A DNA stretch of 64,000 bases from DATBJG01 sp963790545 (GTDB lineage Bacteria; Acidobacteriota; Vicinamibacteria; Vicinamibacterales; JAMQPK01), in assembly GCA_963790545.1 (NCBI GenBank), contig CAWBPA010000017.1, forward strand, positions 558,001 to 622,000. Reading direction: 5' to 3'. Position 1 is the stretch's first letter; each line of letters begins with the position of its first letter. A program made the position numbers and the translations under genes. Below the pieces are notes generated by a model. That model did not search any database and was not told the origin of the DNA. It saw only the letters and a program-made list of their open reading frames with translations. Shown piece by piece: positions 50,803-59,545 of the stretch.

Positions 50803-51997
50803 ATGCAGGATTTCTGTCCCATCAAGCGTGTCGACCACCTCGAGCTCTACGTCGGCAATGCGAGGCAGTCGGCCGCCTTTTATGCGCACAGCTTCGGGTT
50901 TCTGAATACGGCGTACCGGGGTCTCGAAACAGGCTGTCGTGATGTCGCGTCGTACGTCATGCAGCAAGGGGACATCCGGTTCGTGCTCACGACGGGGCTG
51001 AGCGGAGACCATCCGGTCGCGCGATTCGCGTCGGAGCACGGAGATGGCGTGGCCGTCGTTGCGCTCGAGGTGCCCGACGTCGCTCAAGCGTTCGAGGAGT
51101 CCACGCGACGCGGCGCAGAGCCCGCCATTGCGCCGACCGAGGTCACCGACGAGAGCGGCGTGCTGCGTTACGCCGCCATCCACATGTACGGCGACGCGCT
51201 CCTCAAGTTCATCGAGCGCGACGATTATGCCGGGACGTTCGCACCCGGCTTCCGTGCAGTCGCGACAGTCGGCGGGTCGGGAACTCTCGCTTCCCGTAGA
51301 GGCGGGTCTTCAGACCAGCCGGCTCATGTCGGCGTCGGGCTGCTGGCGATCGATCATATTGTCGGCAATGTCGAGCTGGGAGCCATGGACAAGTGGGTCC
51401 ACTTCTTCGCCGATACGATGGGCTTCAACCAGCTCGTGCATTTCGACGACAAGAAGATCACCACCGAGTACCTCAGCACTGATGTCGAAGGTCATGCAGG
51501 ATGGCACGGGCCGTATCAAATTCCCCATCAACGAGCCCGCAACCGGCAAGCGAAAATCGCAGATTCAGGAATATCTCGAATATTACCGCGGGCCTGGCAT
51601 TCAGCACATTGCCTGCGCCACCCACGACATCGTCAAGACCGTGACGATGCTGCGGGCGCAGGGTGTGGACTTTCTCCGCGTGCCCTCCACCTATTACGAG
51701 GACCTCGAGGCGCGCGTTGGAAAAATCGACGAGCCCATCGACACGCTGGCGGAGCTGGGAATTTTGGTGGACAGCGACGACGAAGGATACCTGCTTCAGA
51801 TCTTCACGCAGCCCGTTCAGGACCGGCCGACGTTGTTTTTCGAGGTCATCGAGCGGCACGGCTCGCGCGGCTTTGGTGCCGGCAACTTCAAGTCGCTGTT
51901 CGAAGCCATCGAGCGCGAACAGGCGCGCGGGACCTGGAGCGCGGGCTTTCAAGGCCCGCGAGTCGCGGACCCTAAAGGGTCCGCGCTATATGGGTGA
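50803..51997 (+). CDS. hppD: 4-hydroxyphenylpyruvate dioxygenase, frameshifted and carrying an in-frame repeat
   Basis: Converts 4-hydroxyphenylpyruvate to homogentisate using Fe(II). From ATG 50803 (MQDFCPIKRVDHLELYVGNA). The first half has ARQSAAFYAHSFGFLNTAYR and DVASYVMQQGDIRFVLT. Iron ligands: His in LLAIDHIVGNVELGAM, His in PGIQHIACATHDIVKTV and Glu in PTLFFEVIERHGSRGFG. One shift lies near 51480, between TTEYLS and the other frame's SKVMQDGTGRIKFPINEPA. The linker before the first iron His contains SRRGGSSDQPAH, encoded by the palindrome 51296-51323. The C-terminal GFQGPRVADPKGSALYG is encoded by the palindromes 51941-51990. The conserved length apart from these is normal. Confidence 0.92.
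51296..51323. repeat. Palindrome GGCGGGTCTTCAGACCAGCC inside hppD
   Basis: A member of the dispersed palindrome family with the usual GTAGA lead. It is translated in frame within the variable linker between the two domains of the dioxygenase, with no stop codon. Confidence 0.88.
51941..51990. repeat. Two palindromes at the hppD 3' end
   Basis: GCGGGCTTTCAAGGCCCGC (51941-51959) and GCGGACCCTAAAGGGTCCGC (51965-51984) stand side by side. They encode the last residues of hppD and reach to the hmgA start region. Confidence 0.85.
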
Positions 51998-52005
51998 AAC
52001 TCCCT

Positions 52006-53166
52006 ATGAGCTTCTACTACAAGCTCGGTAACATTCCACACAAGCGGCACACGCAGTTCCGCCAACCCGATGGAACGCTGTACCACGAAGAGGTGATGGG
52101 GCTTCGCGGGTTCTCGGGCAACAAATCGCTGCTCTACCACCTGCGTCCGCCTACGAAAGTCAGCCAGATCGAGCTCGCGTGCAAGGCCGACGTGCCGTAC
52201 GCGGAACAGGGTCCGCTGCGTCACCGGCTGTTGCGCACGGCAAATCTGCCCGCGCAGGGGGATGCGATCCAGGGTCGGGTGCCGCTCTTGGCCAACGAAG
52301 ACGTCTGTATCTCTGTGGCCAGGCCCCGCGATCCAATGTCGTACTGGTACCGCTACGCGCACGGCGACGAAGCGATCTTCGTCCACGAGGGCACGGGAAC
52401 ACTCGAAAGCCAGTTCGGCACGCTCGCTTACGGCCGCGGCGACTATCTGGTGATTCCGACTGGCGTCATCTGGCGAATGTTGCCAGATGCCGGCGTTGAG
52501 CACCGATTGCTCATCGTTGAAAGCGTGGGTGGCCATATCGAACCGCCCAGGCGGTACGTGAATCCGTACGGCCAATTCCTCGAGAGTGCGCCATACGCGG
52601 AGCGCGATATCCGGCCTCCGGACAGACTTGTCACGCACGACGAAACGGGCGACTTCGAGGTCCGCGTCAAAGCGCGAGGACACATTACCCGCTATCACTA
52701 CTCGCATCATCCTTTGGACGTGGTGGGCTGGGACGGGCACCTGTGGCCGTTCGCGTTCAATATCGCCGACTTTGAGCCGATCACGGGACGTGTGCATCAA
52801 CCGCCGCCGGTGCATCAGACTTTCGAGGGGCCGGGTTTCGTGCTGTGCTCCTTCGTGCCGCGGCTGTTCGACTACCACCCACTGTCAATCCCGGCTCCCT
52901 ACAACCACTCCAACGTGGATTCCGACGAGGTGATTTACTACGTCGACGGCAATTTCATGTCGCGCCGGGGCGTCGAGTCGGCCTCGTTCACCGTGCATCC
53001 CAATGGCATCCCGCACGGTCCGCATCCCGGCGCGTACGAAGGATCGATCGGCAAGACGCACACCGACGAGCTGGCCGTGATGGTCGACACATTCCGGCCG
53101 CTCAAGCTCACGACACACGCTGTGGCAGTGGAGGATGAGAAGTATCCGTTCAGTTGGCTTCAGTAG
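52006..53166 (+). CDS. hmgA: Homogentisate 1,2-dioxygenase
   Basis: Fe(II) ring-cleavage enzyme making maleylacetoacetate. 386 residues from ATG 52006; a GTG at 51994 would add four. SFYYKLGNIPHKRHTQFRQP starts the cupin fold; then MSYWYRYAHGDEAIFVHEGT, YGRGDYLVIPTGVIWRMLPD and HLWPFAFNIADFEPITGRVH. Iron-site region: PAPYNHSNVDSDEVIYYVDG and HPNGIPHGPHPGAYEGSIGK, with two His and a Glu as known for the family. The start overlaps the end of hppD's repeat tail, so the two genes are transcribed together. Confidence 0.95.
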   Translation: MSFYYKLGNIPHKRHTQFRQPDGTLYHEEVMGLRGFSGNKSLLYHLRPPTKVSQIELACKADVPYAEQGPLRHRLLRTANLPAQGDAIQGRVPLLANEDVCISVARPRDPMSYWYRYAHGDEAIFVHEGTGTLESQFGTLAYGRGDYLVIPTGVIWRMLPDAGVEHRLLIVESVGGHIEPPRRYVNPYGQFLESAPYAERDIRPPDRLVTHDETGDFEVRVKARGHITRYHYSHHPLDVVGWDGHLWPFAFNIADFEPITGRVHQPPPVHQTFEGPGFVLCSFVPRLFDYHPLSIPAPYNHSNVDSDEVIYYVDGNFMSRRGVESASFTVHPNGIPHGPHPGAYEGSIGKTHTDELAVMVDTFRPLKLTTHAVAVEDEKYPFSWLQ

Positions 53167-53220
53167 CGCAGGCCTTTAGGCCTGCTGATCGCAGGTCGTA
53201 GCGCAGGCCTTTAGGTCTGC
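53163..53220. repeat. Two tandem palindromes of the GTAGCGCAGG type
   Basis: GTAGCGCAGGCCTTTAGGCC at 53163-53182, extended to 53185, and GTAGCGCAGGCCTTTAGGTC at 53198-53217, extended to 53220, lie in the gap after hmgA. The sequence matches 5151-5174. Confidence 0.88.
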
Positions 53221-53247
53221 CATTGTTACTCGCTCGTGGAGGATTTC

Positions 53248-54093
53248 ATGTCTGGCAAAAACTTCGAGGGCTTCAAACATACGATCGAGCACGGATTCAT
53301 GCAGCATGCGGTCGTGACCAGGAACGAATACACCAACTGGTTCTCGCGGGGCGAGATGTCGCTCGACCATTTGCGTCATTTCACCGTGCAATTCTCCGTC
53401 TTCTCGAACCAGTTCCTTCTGGCGGCACTCAATCGCGTGATTAACGCCGACACGCTGGAATCGGCTCGCGAGTCGAAAGAGATTCTGATGAACGAGTTGG
53501 GTGTCATCTATAACAGCAAGGGCGGGCATGGCGACACGCACTCCCACGTCGCTGCGCCGTTGGCAACCGACGATGGAGGGGACCCCGCGCTCGCGGCGAC
53601 CGAAGGAACCGTCGATGGCGGCAAGTTCCGATTTCAGGCGGCACACTTCGAATGGCTGCTCAGGTTCGGCCGCCCACTCGGTCTGACGTTCGACGACCTG
53701 GGCAAGCGGCGTCACGGAACAGCGAGCACGCATCACTTCTGCGACGAGCTCTTCCGGCTATATGGCAGCGACGACTACAACCAGGCGATGGGTGCCGCAT
53801 TTGCGGTGGAGAATTGGGCTGCCGCCGGTTTCTGGAAAGAGCTGATTGCCGGCCTGGAGAAGATCAAGGCCACAGCGGTGCCAGATCTGCCGCTCGCCTT
53901 TTTCACATGGCACGACAAGATCGAGGGCCAGCACAAAGAGCACACGTGGGACGAGCTGAGAGCCGTCTATGATTCTCCAAAGTTCCGGGAGGAACCTTTC
54001 ATGAACGCCGGCGTGAAGATGCTCGATGGCGTGAAGGTGTTCTGGGACGGTCTCAACTCGGATCGGCGACACCCCACGTCACGAGTGGCGTAA
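53248..54093 (+). CDS. Heme-oxygenase-fold/iron-containing redox-type protein
   Basis: 281 residues from ATG 53248, preceded by GGAGG at good spacing. It is an all-helical protein with metal-ligand-like residues: GEMSLDHLRHFTVQFSVFSN, LESARESKEILMNELGVIYN, FRFQAAHFEWLLRFG, FAVENWAAAGFWKELIAGLE and FFTWHDKIEGQHKEHTWDEL. This is the pattern of the TENA/PqqC/heme-oxygenase-like superfamily, in which some members are diiron oxidases. The exact ligand set cannot be fixed by eye. Its place directly after hmgA suggests a link to aromatic amino acid or quinone-type metabolism. No family name beyond the fold can be given. Confidence 0.7.
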   Translation: MSGKNFEGFKHTIEHGFMQHAVVTRNEYTNWFSRGEMSLDHLRHFTVQFSVFSNQFLLAALNRVINADTLESARESKEILMNELGVIYNSKGGHGDTHSHVAAPLATDDGGDPALAATEGTVDGGKFRFQAAHFEWLLRFGRPLGLTFDDLGKRRHGTASTHHFCDELFRLYGSDDYNQAMGAAFAVENWAAAGFWKELIAGLEKIKATAVPDLPLAFFTWHDKIEGQHKEHTWDELRAVYDSPKFREEPFMNAGVKMLDGVKVFWDGLNSDRRHPTSRVA

Positions 54094-54107
54094 CCCTGCC
54101 GCGCCAC

Positions 54108-54246
54108 AGGGGCGGGTCAACGGGCCCGCCCCTGCCGTCACCCCCTCCTTTTTTTCCTTTTTCATGCAATCAAACGTCCGGCTAAAGCCGGACGCTACAC
54201 CCGCGACGTGTCACTAAAGCCGGACGCTACACCCGCGACATGTCAC
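54108..54246. repeat. Palindrome plus 32-bp tandem repeat
   Basis: 54108-54133 is GGGGCGGGTCAACGGGCCCG and its complement. 54183-54214 and 54215-54246 are two adjacent 32-base copies starting TAAAGCCGGACGCTACACCC and differing by one base. They fill the gap before the DUF4956 gene. Confidence 0.85.
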
Positions 54247-54310
54247 AGCCTTGCGGCCACTGTTCGATTGGCCGCACGGCGACGTTGACTATGAATGAAC
54301 GGTGAGATTT

Positions 54311-55111
54311 ATGACCAGAACCGCTCGTCTCCGCCGCACGCGACAGGGTTGGCTCATTGCCGGCAGCCTTCTCGGCCTGGGCCTATTGGCGCTGGCAAGC
54401 TTCTGGTACTCGCCCGCCGTACACGCGTCACAGCCAGCAAACGCTCTAGGGATCGCCGGCGGCGACCCGGGCCTGACGATCATCAGCCCCCTGGCCGAAG
54501 GAGCCAAGCTCCTGGCCGCCGCCTTCATCGGCGTCCTGATCACACTCGTGCAGCGCTATACGCGCCGCGATCAACCGCTGACGGTCTCGATGGAGCAGGC
54601 AAACGTGCTGCTGTGCGTTTCGGGAGCCTTGACGATGATCATCATTGGAGGCTCGCTGGCCCGTGCGTTCGGCATTGCTGGTGCCGCGAGCATCATCAGG
54701 TTTCGAACACCCATCGACGATCCTCGTGATGCCACCGTGCTGTTCCTCCTGATGGCGCTCGGCATGGCCGCAGGCCTGGGCTTCATCAGCGTCGCAGGGA
54801 TCGGCACCCTTTTTCTGGCCGGCTGTCTGCTGCTGATGCATCGTTCGGGCCGTGAGGTGTCACGTTCCATGAAGGTGGCTCTAGTGTCAAATTGCCGTTC
54901 GTTTCCTGAGGATCATGTGGCACAGGTATTTGCCAGCCATCACGTGCGCGTGTTGCCGCTCGAAATTTCTCACGGTGATCAGACCACGGTGCGGTACCGC
55001 GCCGTCCTCGATCCTGAAGCGTCGCTCGAGGAAGTGAGCACACACCTCATGAACGATACCGAAGCCGGCATCAAGTCGGTGTCGTGGGAAGCTCTCAAGA
55101 AAGGTCTCTGA
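54311..55111 (+). CDS. DUF4956 family membrane protein
   Basis: About 266 residues from ATG 54311, with GGTGAG upstream. The first helix GWLIAGSLLGLGLLALASFW may be a signal anchor. Membrane helices: EGAKLLAAAFIGVLITLV, NVLLCVSGALTMIIIGGSLA and LGFISVAGIGTLFLAGCLLL. The motif GAASIIRFRTPIDDPRDATV is diagnostic of DUF4956. A cytoplasmic domain follows (VRVLPLEISHGDQTTVRYRA). Proteins of this family often lie next to VTC-type polyphosphate polymerases and CotH proteins; a VTC gene is not visible here, but the porin and CotH genes are. The role of the family is not established. Confidence 0.9.
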   Translation: MTRTARLRRTRQGWLIAGSLLGLGLLALASFWYSPAVHASQPANALGIAGGDPGLTIISPLAEGAKLLAAAFIGVLITLVQRYTRRDQPLTVSMEQANVLLCVSGALTMIIIGGSLARAFGIAGAASIIRFRTPIDDPRDATVLFLLMALGMAAGLGFISVAGIGTLFLAGCLLLMHRSGREVSRSMKVALVSNCRSFPEDHVAQVFASHHVRVLPLEISHGDQTTVRYRAVLDPEASLEEVSTHLMNDTEAGIKSVSWEALKKGL

Positions 55112-55117
55112 CGCGCC

Positions 55118-56383
55118 ATGACTGCCAGAGTGTTCCCTGTCACCGCACTTGTCTGGGGCTTGATGACCGCTCCCGCCGCGGCTCAGTCGTCCCAGCAGGA
55201 AAACACGCCGGCCAACCGGGACCCGTTGAGTTTCACCGTCGGTGATGCGCTGCGCTTCAATGTCATGGCCAAGCTCCAGAGCGATTTTCACAATCTCTCG
55301 CCAGATATCGTTCGGGATAACGACGGGTTCGATTTGACCAGGCGACGTATCGGCGTCGAGGGAGTGTTTCTGAAGCATTTCGAGTTCCAGGTTGAACGTG
55401 AGATTCGCAGAGAGGACCCCTGGCGTGACGTCTATATCGATTTTCAGTACTTCAGGAACGCACAGGTTCGGAGCGGAAAATTCAAGATGCCGTTCGGGAT
55501 GGACCAGCTGACGAACCCCACGCGACTCGATTTCGTCTATCGGTCCCGCATTGGCGATTTGCTTTCGCCCGGCCGCGATATCGGCGTGGCCGTTCACGGT
55601 CGTTTCTGGGGTCGAGGATTGGGCTACGAGGCCGGCGTGTTCCAACACGACGGGGACAAATCCCGCTTTCAGGAGAACCCCGGCGCCGATGTCACAGCGG
55701 CGGGACGTGTGACGGTGCGGCCCTTTCGCCGAATGACGCCGCAGTCTCTCGTCAAGGATCTGGAGCTCGGTGTGAACACGACCATGGGCAGTGTCCCGGA
55801 GGGGCTGCACGGCTTGAGAGGACGGACGACGTTCAGCGAATCGTTCTTCGATCCCGTGTACGTGAAGGGCACGCGCGTGCGGCTTGGGATGGACCTGAAC
55901 TGGACGCCCGGTCCCTTCTCGGTCAAGGGCGAGCTGATTCGACTGCAGGACGAACGCCAGGGTCAGGGCCTTTTTGGTGAAGACTTGCCCGAGCTCGTCT
56001 CGAACGGCTGGTACATGTCAGGTACCTGGCTCGCGACGGGCGAACGGAAAGACGCACGGGTTGAACCGCAGCGACCGCTCTTTCAAGGGGGCTTCGGCGC
56101 CCTCGAGCTGGCGGCTCGCTACGAGGAATTGCAATTTGGCAGCCGACGATCACGAGCGACCGACGACATCGCACCAGCAAGCCATCCGCGCGCGGCCAAT
56201 CTGGTGCCCGTGTCGTACGGCGCGTGGACCATCGGCATCAACTGGTATGTCAACCGGTGGGTCAGGGCTCAGGCGAACGTCATTCGAGAAAACGGCGTCG
56301 GCACCCTGTTTCCAGACGCGGCGGAACCCCTGAAGCTCGAGCCGTTCTTTTCATATGTTTTCCGGCTGCAATTCTCTCTGTAA
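55118..56383 (+). CDS. Outer-membrane porin of the phosphate-selective O/P type
   Basis: 421 residues. A signal peptide ends at APAAAQ. The barrel begins FNVMAKLQSDFHNLSPDIVR, DGFDLTRRRIGVEGVFLKHF and EFQVEREIRREDPWRDVYID. Then VRSGKFKMPFGMDQLTNPTR, the typical O/P motif, and FVYRSRIGDLLSPGRDIGVA. It ends in FSYVFRLQFSL, with strand-like alternation. Known relatives take up phosphate or polyphosphate; substrate here inferred. It lies six bases after DUF4956 and four bases before the CotH gene. Confidence 0.88.
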   Translation: MTARVFPVTALVWGLMTAPAAAQSSQQENTPANRDPLSFTVGDALRFNVMAKLQSDFHNLSPDIVRDNDGFDLTRRRIGVEGVFLKHFEFQVEREIRREDPWRDVYIDFQYFRNAQVRSGKFKMPFGMDQLTNPTRLDFVYRSRIGDLLSPGRDIGVAVHGRFWGRGLGYEAGVFQHDGDKSRFQENPGADVTAAGRVTVRPFRRMTPQSLVKDLELGVNTTMGSVPEGLHGLRGRTTFSESFFDPVYVKGTRVRLGMDLNWTPGPFSVKGELIRLQDERQGQGLFGEDLPELVSNGWYMSGTWLATGERKDARVEPQRPLFQGGFGALELAARYEELQFGSRRSRATDDIAPASHPRAANLVPVSYGAWTIGINWYVNRWVRAQANVIRENGVGTLFPDAAEPLKLEPFFSYVFRLQFSL

Positions 56384-56387
56384 TCCT

Positions 56388-57668
56388 ATGAGCTCGCCTG
56401 CATCGGCGACCATCGCACTGTTCATGCTGTTGGGTCTGGTTTCGGCTGCTCACCCTGCCGCAGCACAGACTCCTGTCCCCACAGAGATCGATCCGTTCGA
56501 CGACAGCATCGTCCACGACATCCGGCTGACGATCAATCCACGAGATTGGGCCGAGCTGCAGGCCAACTTCCAACTGAATCTCTACTATCCGGCCCATTTC
56601 AGCTGGAACGGCGTCACGGTGCAGAACGTGGGAATCAGGTCGCGCGGTGCGGCAAGTCGCAGTGCGACGAAACCCGGGATTCGCGTTGATTTCAACCGGT
56701 ACGATCCGGCCACCCGGTTTCTCGGGTTGAAGTCTATCGTGCTGCGAAACAACACGCAGGACCCGAGCAACCTCCACGAACGCCTGGCGATGAAGGTATT
56801 TGCGTGGATGGGGTTTCCTGCCTCACGCGAGGCTCACGCCAAGCTGTACGTCAATGGCAGCTACGCCGGTTGTACACGGTTGTCGAGGCGGTCGATAAGA
56901 ATTTTCTTGCGCGACACTTTGGACAGGACAATGGATACCTGTACGGCTACGATTGGCCGCTCGACGGTTCCTCCTACTTTTTCGACTACAAAGGGCCGGA
57001 TCCAGCACTTTATACGCCACGGCTCTTTCATCCCGAAACACACGAGATCGATCCCAATCCTGGCCCTCTCGTTGATTTCATTAGAGCGGTCAACGAAACG
57101 CCCGACCGCGACTTCCTCCGAGTCGTAGGCCAGTACCTCGATCTGCCACGGTTCATGAAGTATGTGGCCGTTGAAAATTTCCTGGCCGAAACAGACGGCA
57201 TCGTAGGCACCTACGTGGGCATGAACAACTTTTATCTGTATCAGTTCGAAAACTCGACGCGCTTTACATTCATTCCGTGGGACAAAAGTGAGGCGTTCAC
57301 GGGTGGACCGGAGTATCCCATCTGGCATTACGTGGACGACGTGCCGACATGGATGCGCAACCGGCTGGTGGACCGCGCCGTGCGCTTCTCCGAGTTACGC
57401 AGGGTCTATCTTGATACGCTGATCGAGTGCACGAGACTGACAGCCGGGCCCGCCCTGGCCGGCGAGTCAGCCGGGCGTCGACCCGTCTGGAGGATGGCTC
57501 GAGGCGGAGATCGTCCGGGAGTATCAGCAGATTCGCGCGGCCGCGCTCGCCGACACCGTCAAGCCGTTTTCAAACGAGGCATTCGACACCGCCATTCAGC
57601 ACCTGCTGGCATTCGCGCGCATGCGCAGCGAGTTCGTCAAGCTTGACGTCGCCCGAAGCCCAAGATAG
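56388..57668 (+). CDS. CotH-family protein, two frameshifts
   Basis: Secreted CotH kinase-family protein of about 427 residues. Signal peptide LFMLLGLVSAAHPAAAQ. First frame: DSIVHDIRLTINPRDWAELQ, NVGIRSRGAASRSATKPGIR and LGLKSIVLRNNTQDPSNLHE. After a shift near 56873 the next frame gives TVVEAVDKNFLARHFGQDNG, GYLYGYDWPLDG, ENFLAETDGIVGTYVGMNNF and YLYQFENSTRFTFIPWDKSE. A second shift near 57450-57490 leads to GWLEAEIVREYQQIRAAALA and the stop at 57666. The Asp in FIPWDKSEAF is a conserved catalytic position in the family. It probably phosphorylates or modifies surface proteins, but the target is unknown. Confidence 0.88.
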
Positions 57669-57683
57669 TCCACAATTGGACGT

Positions 57684-58574
57684 GTGAAGCGCCTGCCGTT
57701 TCGCTGTCGTCGCACTCCTCCTCTGCCTCGCGTGCTCTGGCGTCATTTCGCCAACCCCCGTCGATCCCGGAGGACGGCCGCCTACCGGGTCTGGCGATGC
57801 CGTGTTCGTGGGCGCGGGCGACATCGGTATGTGCGAGTCGCGTGGGTCGGCGTCGACTGCTGAGCTCATCGAGAGTACGCCCGGCACCGTGTTCACCGCC
57901 GGCGACAACGCCTATCCCGTTGGCTCCGCGGCAGACTTCGAGAACTGCTACACCCTACCTGGGGACGATTTCGGGATCGGACCAGACCGGCGCCCGGCAA
58001 TCACGAATACGACACGCTCGGCGCAGGTCCGTACTTTTCGTATTTTGGCGCCAACGCGGGTCCGGCGGGGCTTGGGTATTACAGCTTCAACCTCGCGGCC
58101 TGGCACATCGTGTCGCTGAACAGCCAGGTGGGGACCGATCCCGGATCGGCACAGATGGCCTGGCTGCTCGCCGATCTGGCCGCAAGTTCTGGCCTGTGCA
58201 CGCTCGCCTACTATCATCATCCCGTCTTCAGCTCGGGGCCTCACGGGAATCATCCGCACATGCTGCCCATATGGCGCGTGCTGTACCAGAACGGCGTGGA
58301 CGTGGTCGTCAGCGCCCACGATCACCACTACGAACGTTTTGCGCCGCAGGACGATCTGGGACGTTTCGATGCGCAGCGAGGCATTCGCCAGTTTGTCGTG
58401 GGAACGGGTGGGGCGACGTTGAGGCCGTTGGCGGCAATTCGCCCCAACAGCGAGGTAAGAGCTGGCGTCTGGGGCGTGCTGCGACTGACGCTCAGGCCCG
58501 GCTCTTACAACTGGGACTTTCTGTCCGCTGCCGGTGGAAGCCTGTCGGACTCAGGAACCGGGTCGTGCCATTGA
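57684..58574 (+). CDS. Metallophosphoesterase (purple acid phosphatase-like), frameshifted
   Basis: About 295 residues over three frames. A GTG at 57684 leads into a lipoprotein-like signal RFAVVALLLCLACSGVISP after a shift near 57695. Metal motifs: AVFVGAGDIGMCES, TVFTAGDNAYPVGSAADFEN, then after a second shift near 57957 PGNHEYDTLGAGPYFSYFGA, LAYYHHPVFSSGPHG and VSAHDHHYERFAPQDDLG. These are the classical calcineurin-like ligands. The end FVVGTGGATLRPLAA is typical of secreted phosphatases. It follows CotH by 15 bases and probably belongs to the same unit. The presence of a porin and phosphatase suggests phosphate scavenging. Confidence 0.85.
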
Positions 58575-58880
58575 GGAACGACGGATCAACGCGGACGCTC
58601 GCGGATCGGTTCGATGAGGAGGCGGCCCGGAAACTCGTGGGGGCCGGTCCGGAATGAAATCGCGGCCGCGCGCGACCTCGACGGCCGCCTTGAGCGCACC
58701 AATGAACGGAATTGAATCGAGGCCCGTGTCGACGCTGCCTCCGATGAATCCCTTGCGCCGGATGGAGCCTGCGATGGTCAAGAGAGCAATCGCTCCACCA
58801 ATCCACGGCACCGACCTCGACAGTCGTCGTGCGGCTCTGGCGCCGCCCCAGCTGACAATGGTTCGCGTTGCGCTACCCAT
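58551..58880 (-). CDS. Small membrane protein of unknown function
   Basis: 109 residues. One central membrane helix VPWIGGAIALLTIAGSI, followed by the conserved-looking segment RRKGFIGGSVDTGLDSIPFI and GALKAAVEVARGRDFIPDRP. The C-terminal tail is Pro/Arg-rich. It overlaps the end of the phosphoesterase by 24 bases on the other strand. No family is recognised. Confidence 0.6.
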   Translation of the reverse strand: MGSATRTIVSWGGARAARRLSRSVPWIGGAIALLTIAGSIRRKGFIGGSVDTGLDSIPFIGALKAAVEVARGRDFIPDRPPRVSGPPPHRTDPRASALIRRSSMARPGS

Positions 58881-58920
58881 GATTTATTGAGACGACCTCG
58901 AGCGGCCCGAGGTTCCCGTC

Positions 58921-59532
58921 CTACGCCTTTCCGGCAATGATTTCAACACGGCGGTTTTTCTGGCGTCCCTCGGGATCGTCGGATCCATCTTTTTTCGTGT
59001 TCGGCGCCACCGGATTTTTGGCCGCAAACCCGCGCGTGGTGAAGGTGAGTCCTTTCAGCCCTTCCTTTTCAACGAACCACTGACGCACGGCTTCAGCCCG
59101 GCGCACCGACAGGTTTTGATTGTACGCGTCCGACCCTTTGGCATCGGTGTGCCCTTCGATGCGCACCGGTCCACGTGCCTTGTCTCGCAGCACCGCGGCC
59201 GCCTGCTTCAGCGTGGCTTCCGCCTGCGATCGAAGCACAGCTTTGTCGAAGTCGAACAGCACGTCAGCGGCCAGCTCGATTCGAACTTCCGTGGGCGTCT
59301 CCTTGATAGCGAGGGCTTCGACCTTGCCGGCGAGCGCGCTTCCTGCACCGGCCGTGTCGCTCGCCGGAATTCTCAAATCGACAACGGGATACACCAAATC
59401 CAGGACGACGCGTTTGAGCGAGGCGGGCAACGGATCGCTGGATGGATCTTGGCCTGCCGCGCTGGAAGCGACTAACAGCACCAGAATGATCGCGACGAAC
59501 TGATTTGAGTGCATACGACAGGTCGTGGTCAT
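58921..59532 (-). CDS. OmpA-like outer-membrane protein
   Basis: About 203 residues from ATG 59532 (MTTTCRMHSNQF); ATG 59514 is an alternative. Signal peptide FVAIILVLLVASSAAGQ. The N-terminal part is short and lacks a barrel. The OmpA C-domain has VLFDFDKAVLRSQAEATLKQ, PVRIEGHTDAKGSDAYNQNL, SVRRAEAVRQWFVEKEGLKG and RRVEIIAGKA, which bind peptidoglycan in known cases. The insert NPVAPNTKKDGSDDPEGRQK is the usual loop. It lies 14 bases after the lipoprotein gene. Confidence 0.9.
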   Translation of the reverse strand: MTTTCRMHSNQFVAIILVLLVASSAAGQDPSSDPLPASLKRVVLDLVYPVVDLRIPASDTAGAGSALAGKVEALAIKETPTEVRIELAADVLFDFDKAVLRSQAEATLKQAAAVLRDKARGPVRIEGHTDAKGSDAYNQNLSVRRAEAVRQWFVEKEGLKGLTFTTRGFAAKNPVAPNTKKDGSDDPEGRQKNRRVEIIAGKA

Positions 59533-59545
59533 GGAGCAGCTCGGC

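Noticed and set aside
54183..54246. Possible CRISPR array
   Set aside because: Only two adjacent repeats with no spacer between them and no cas genes nearby.
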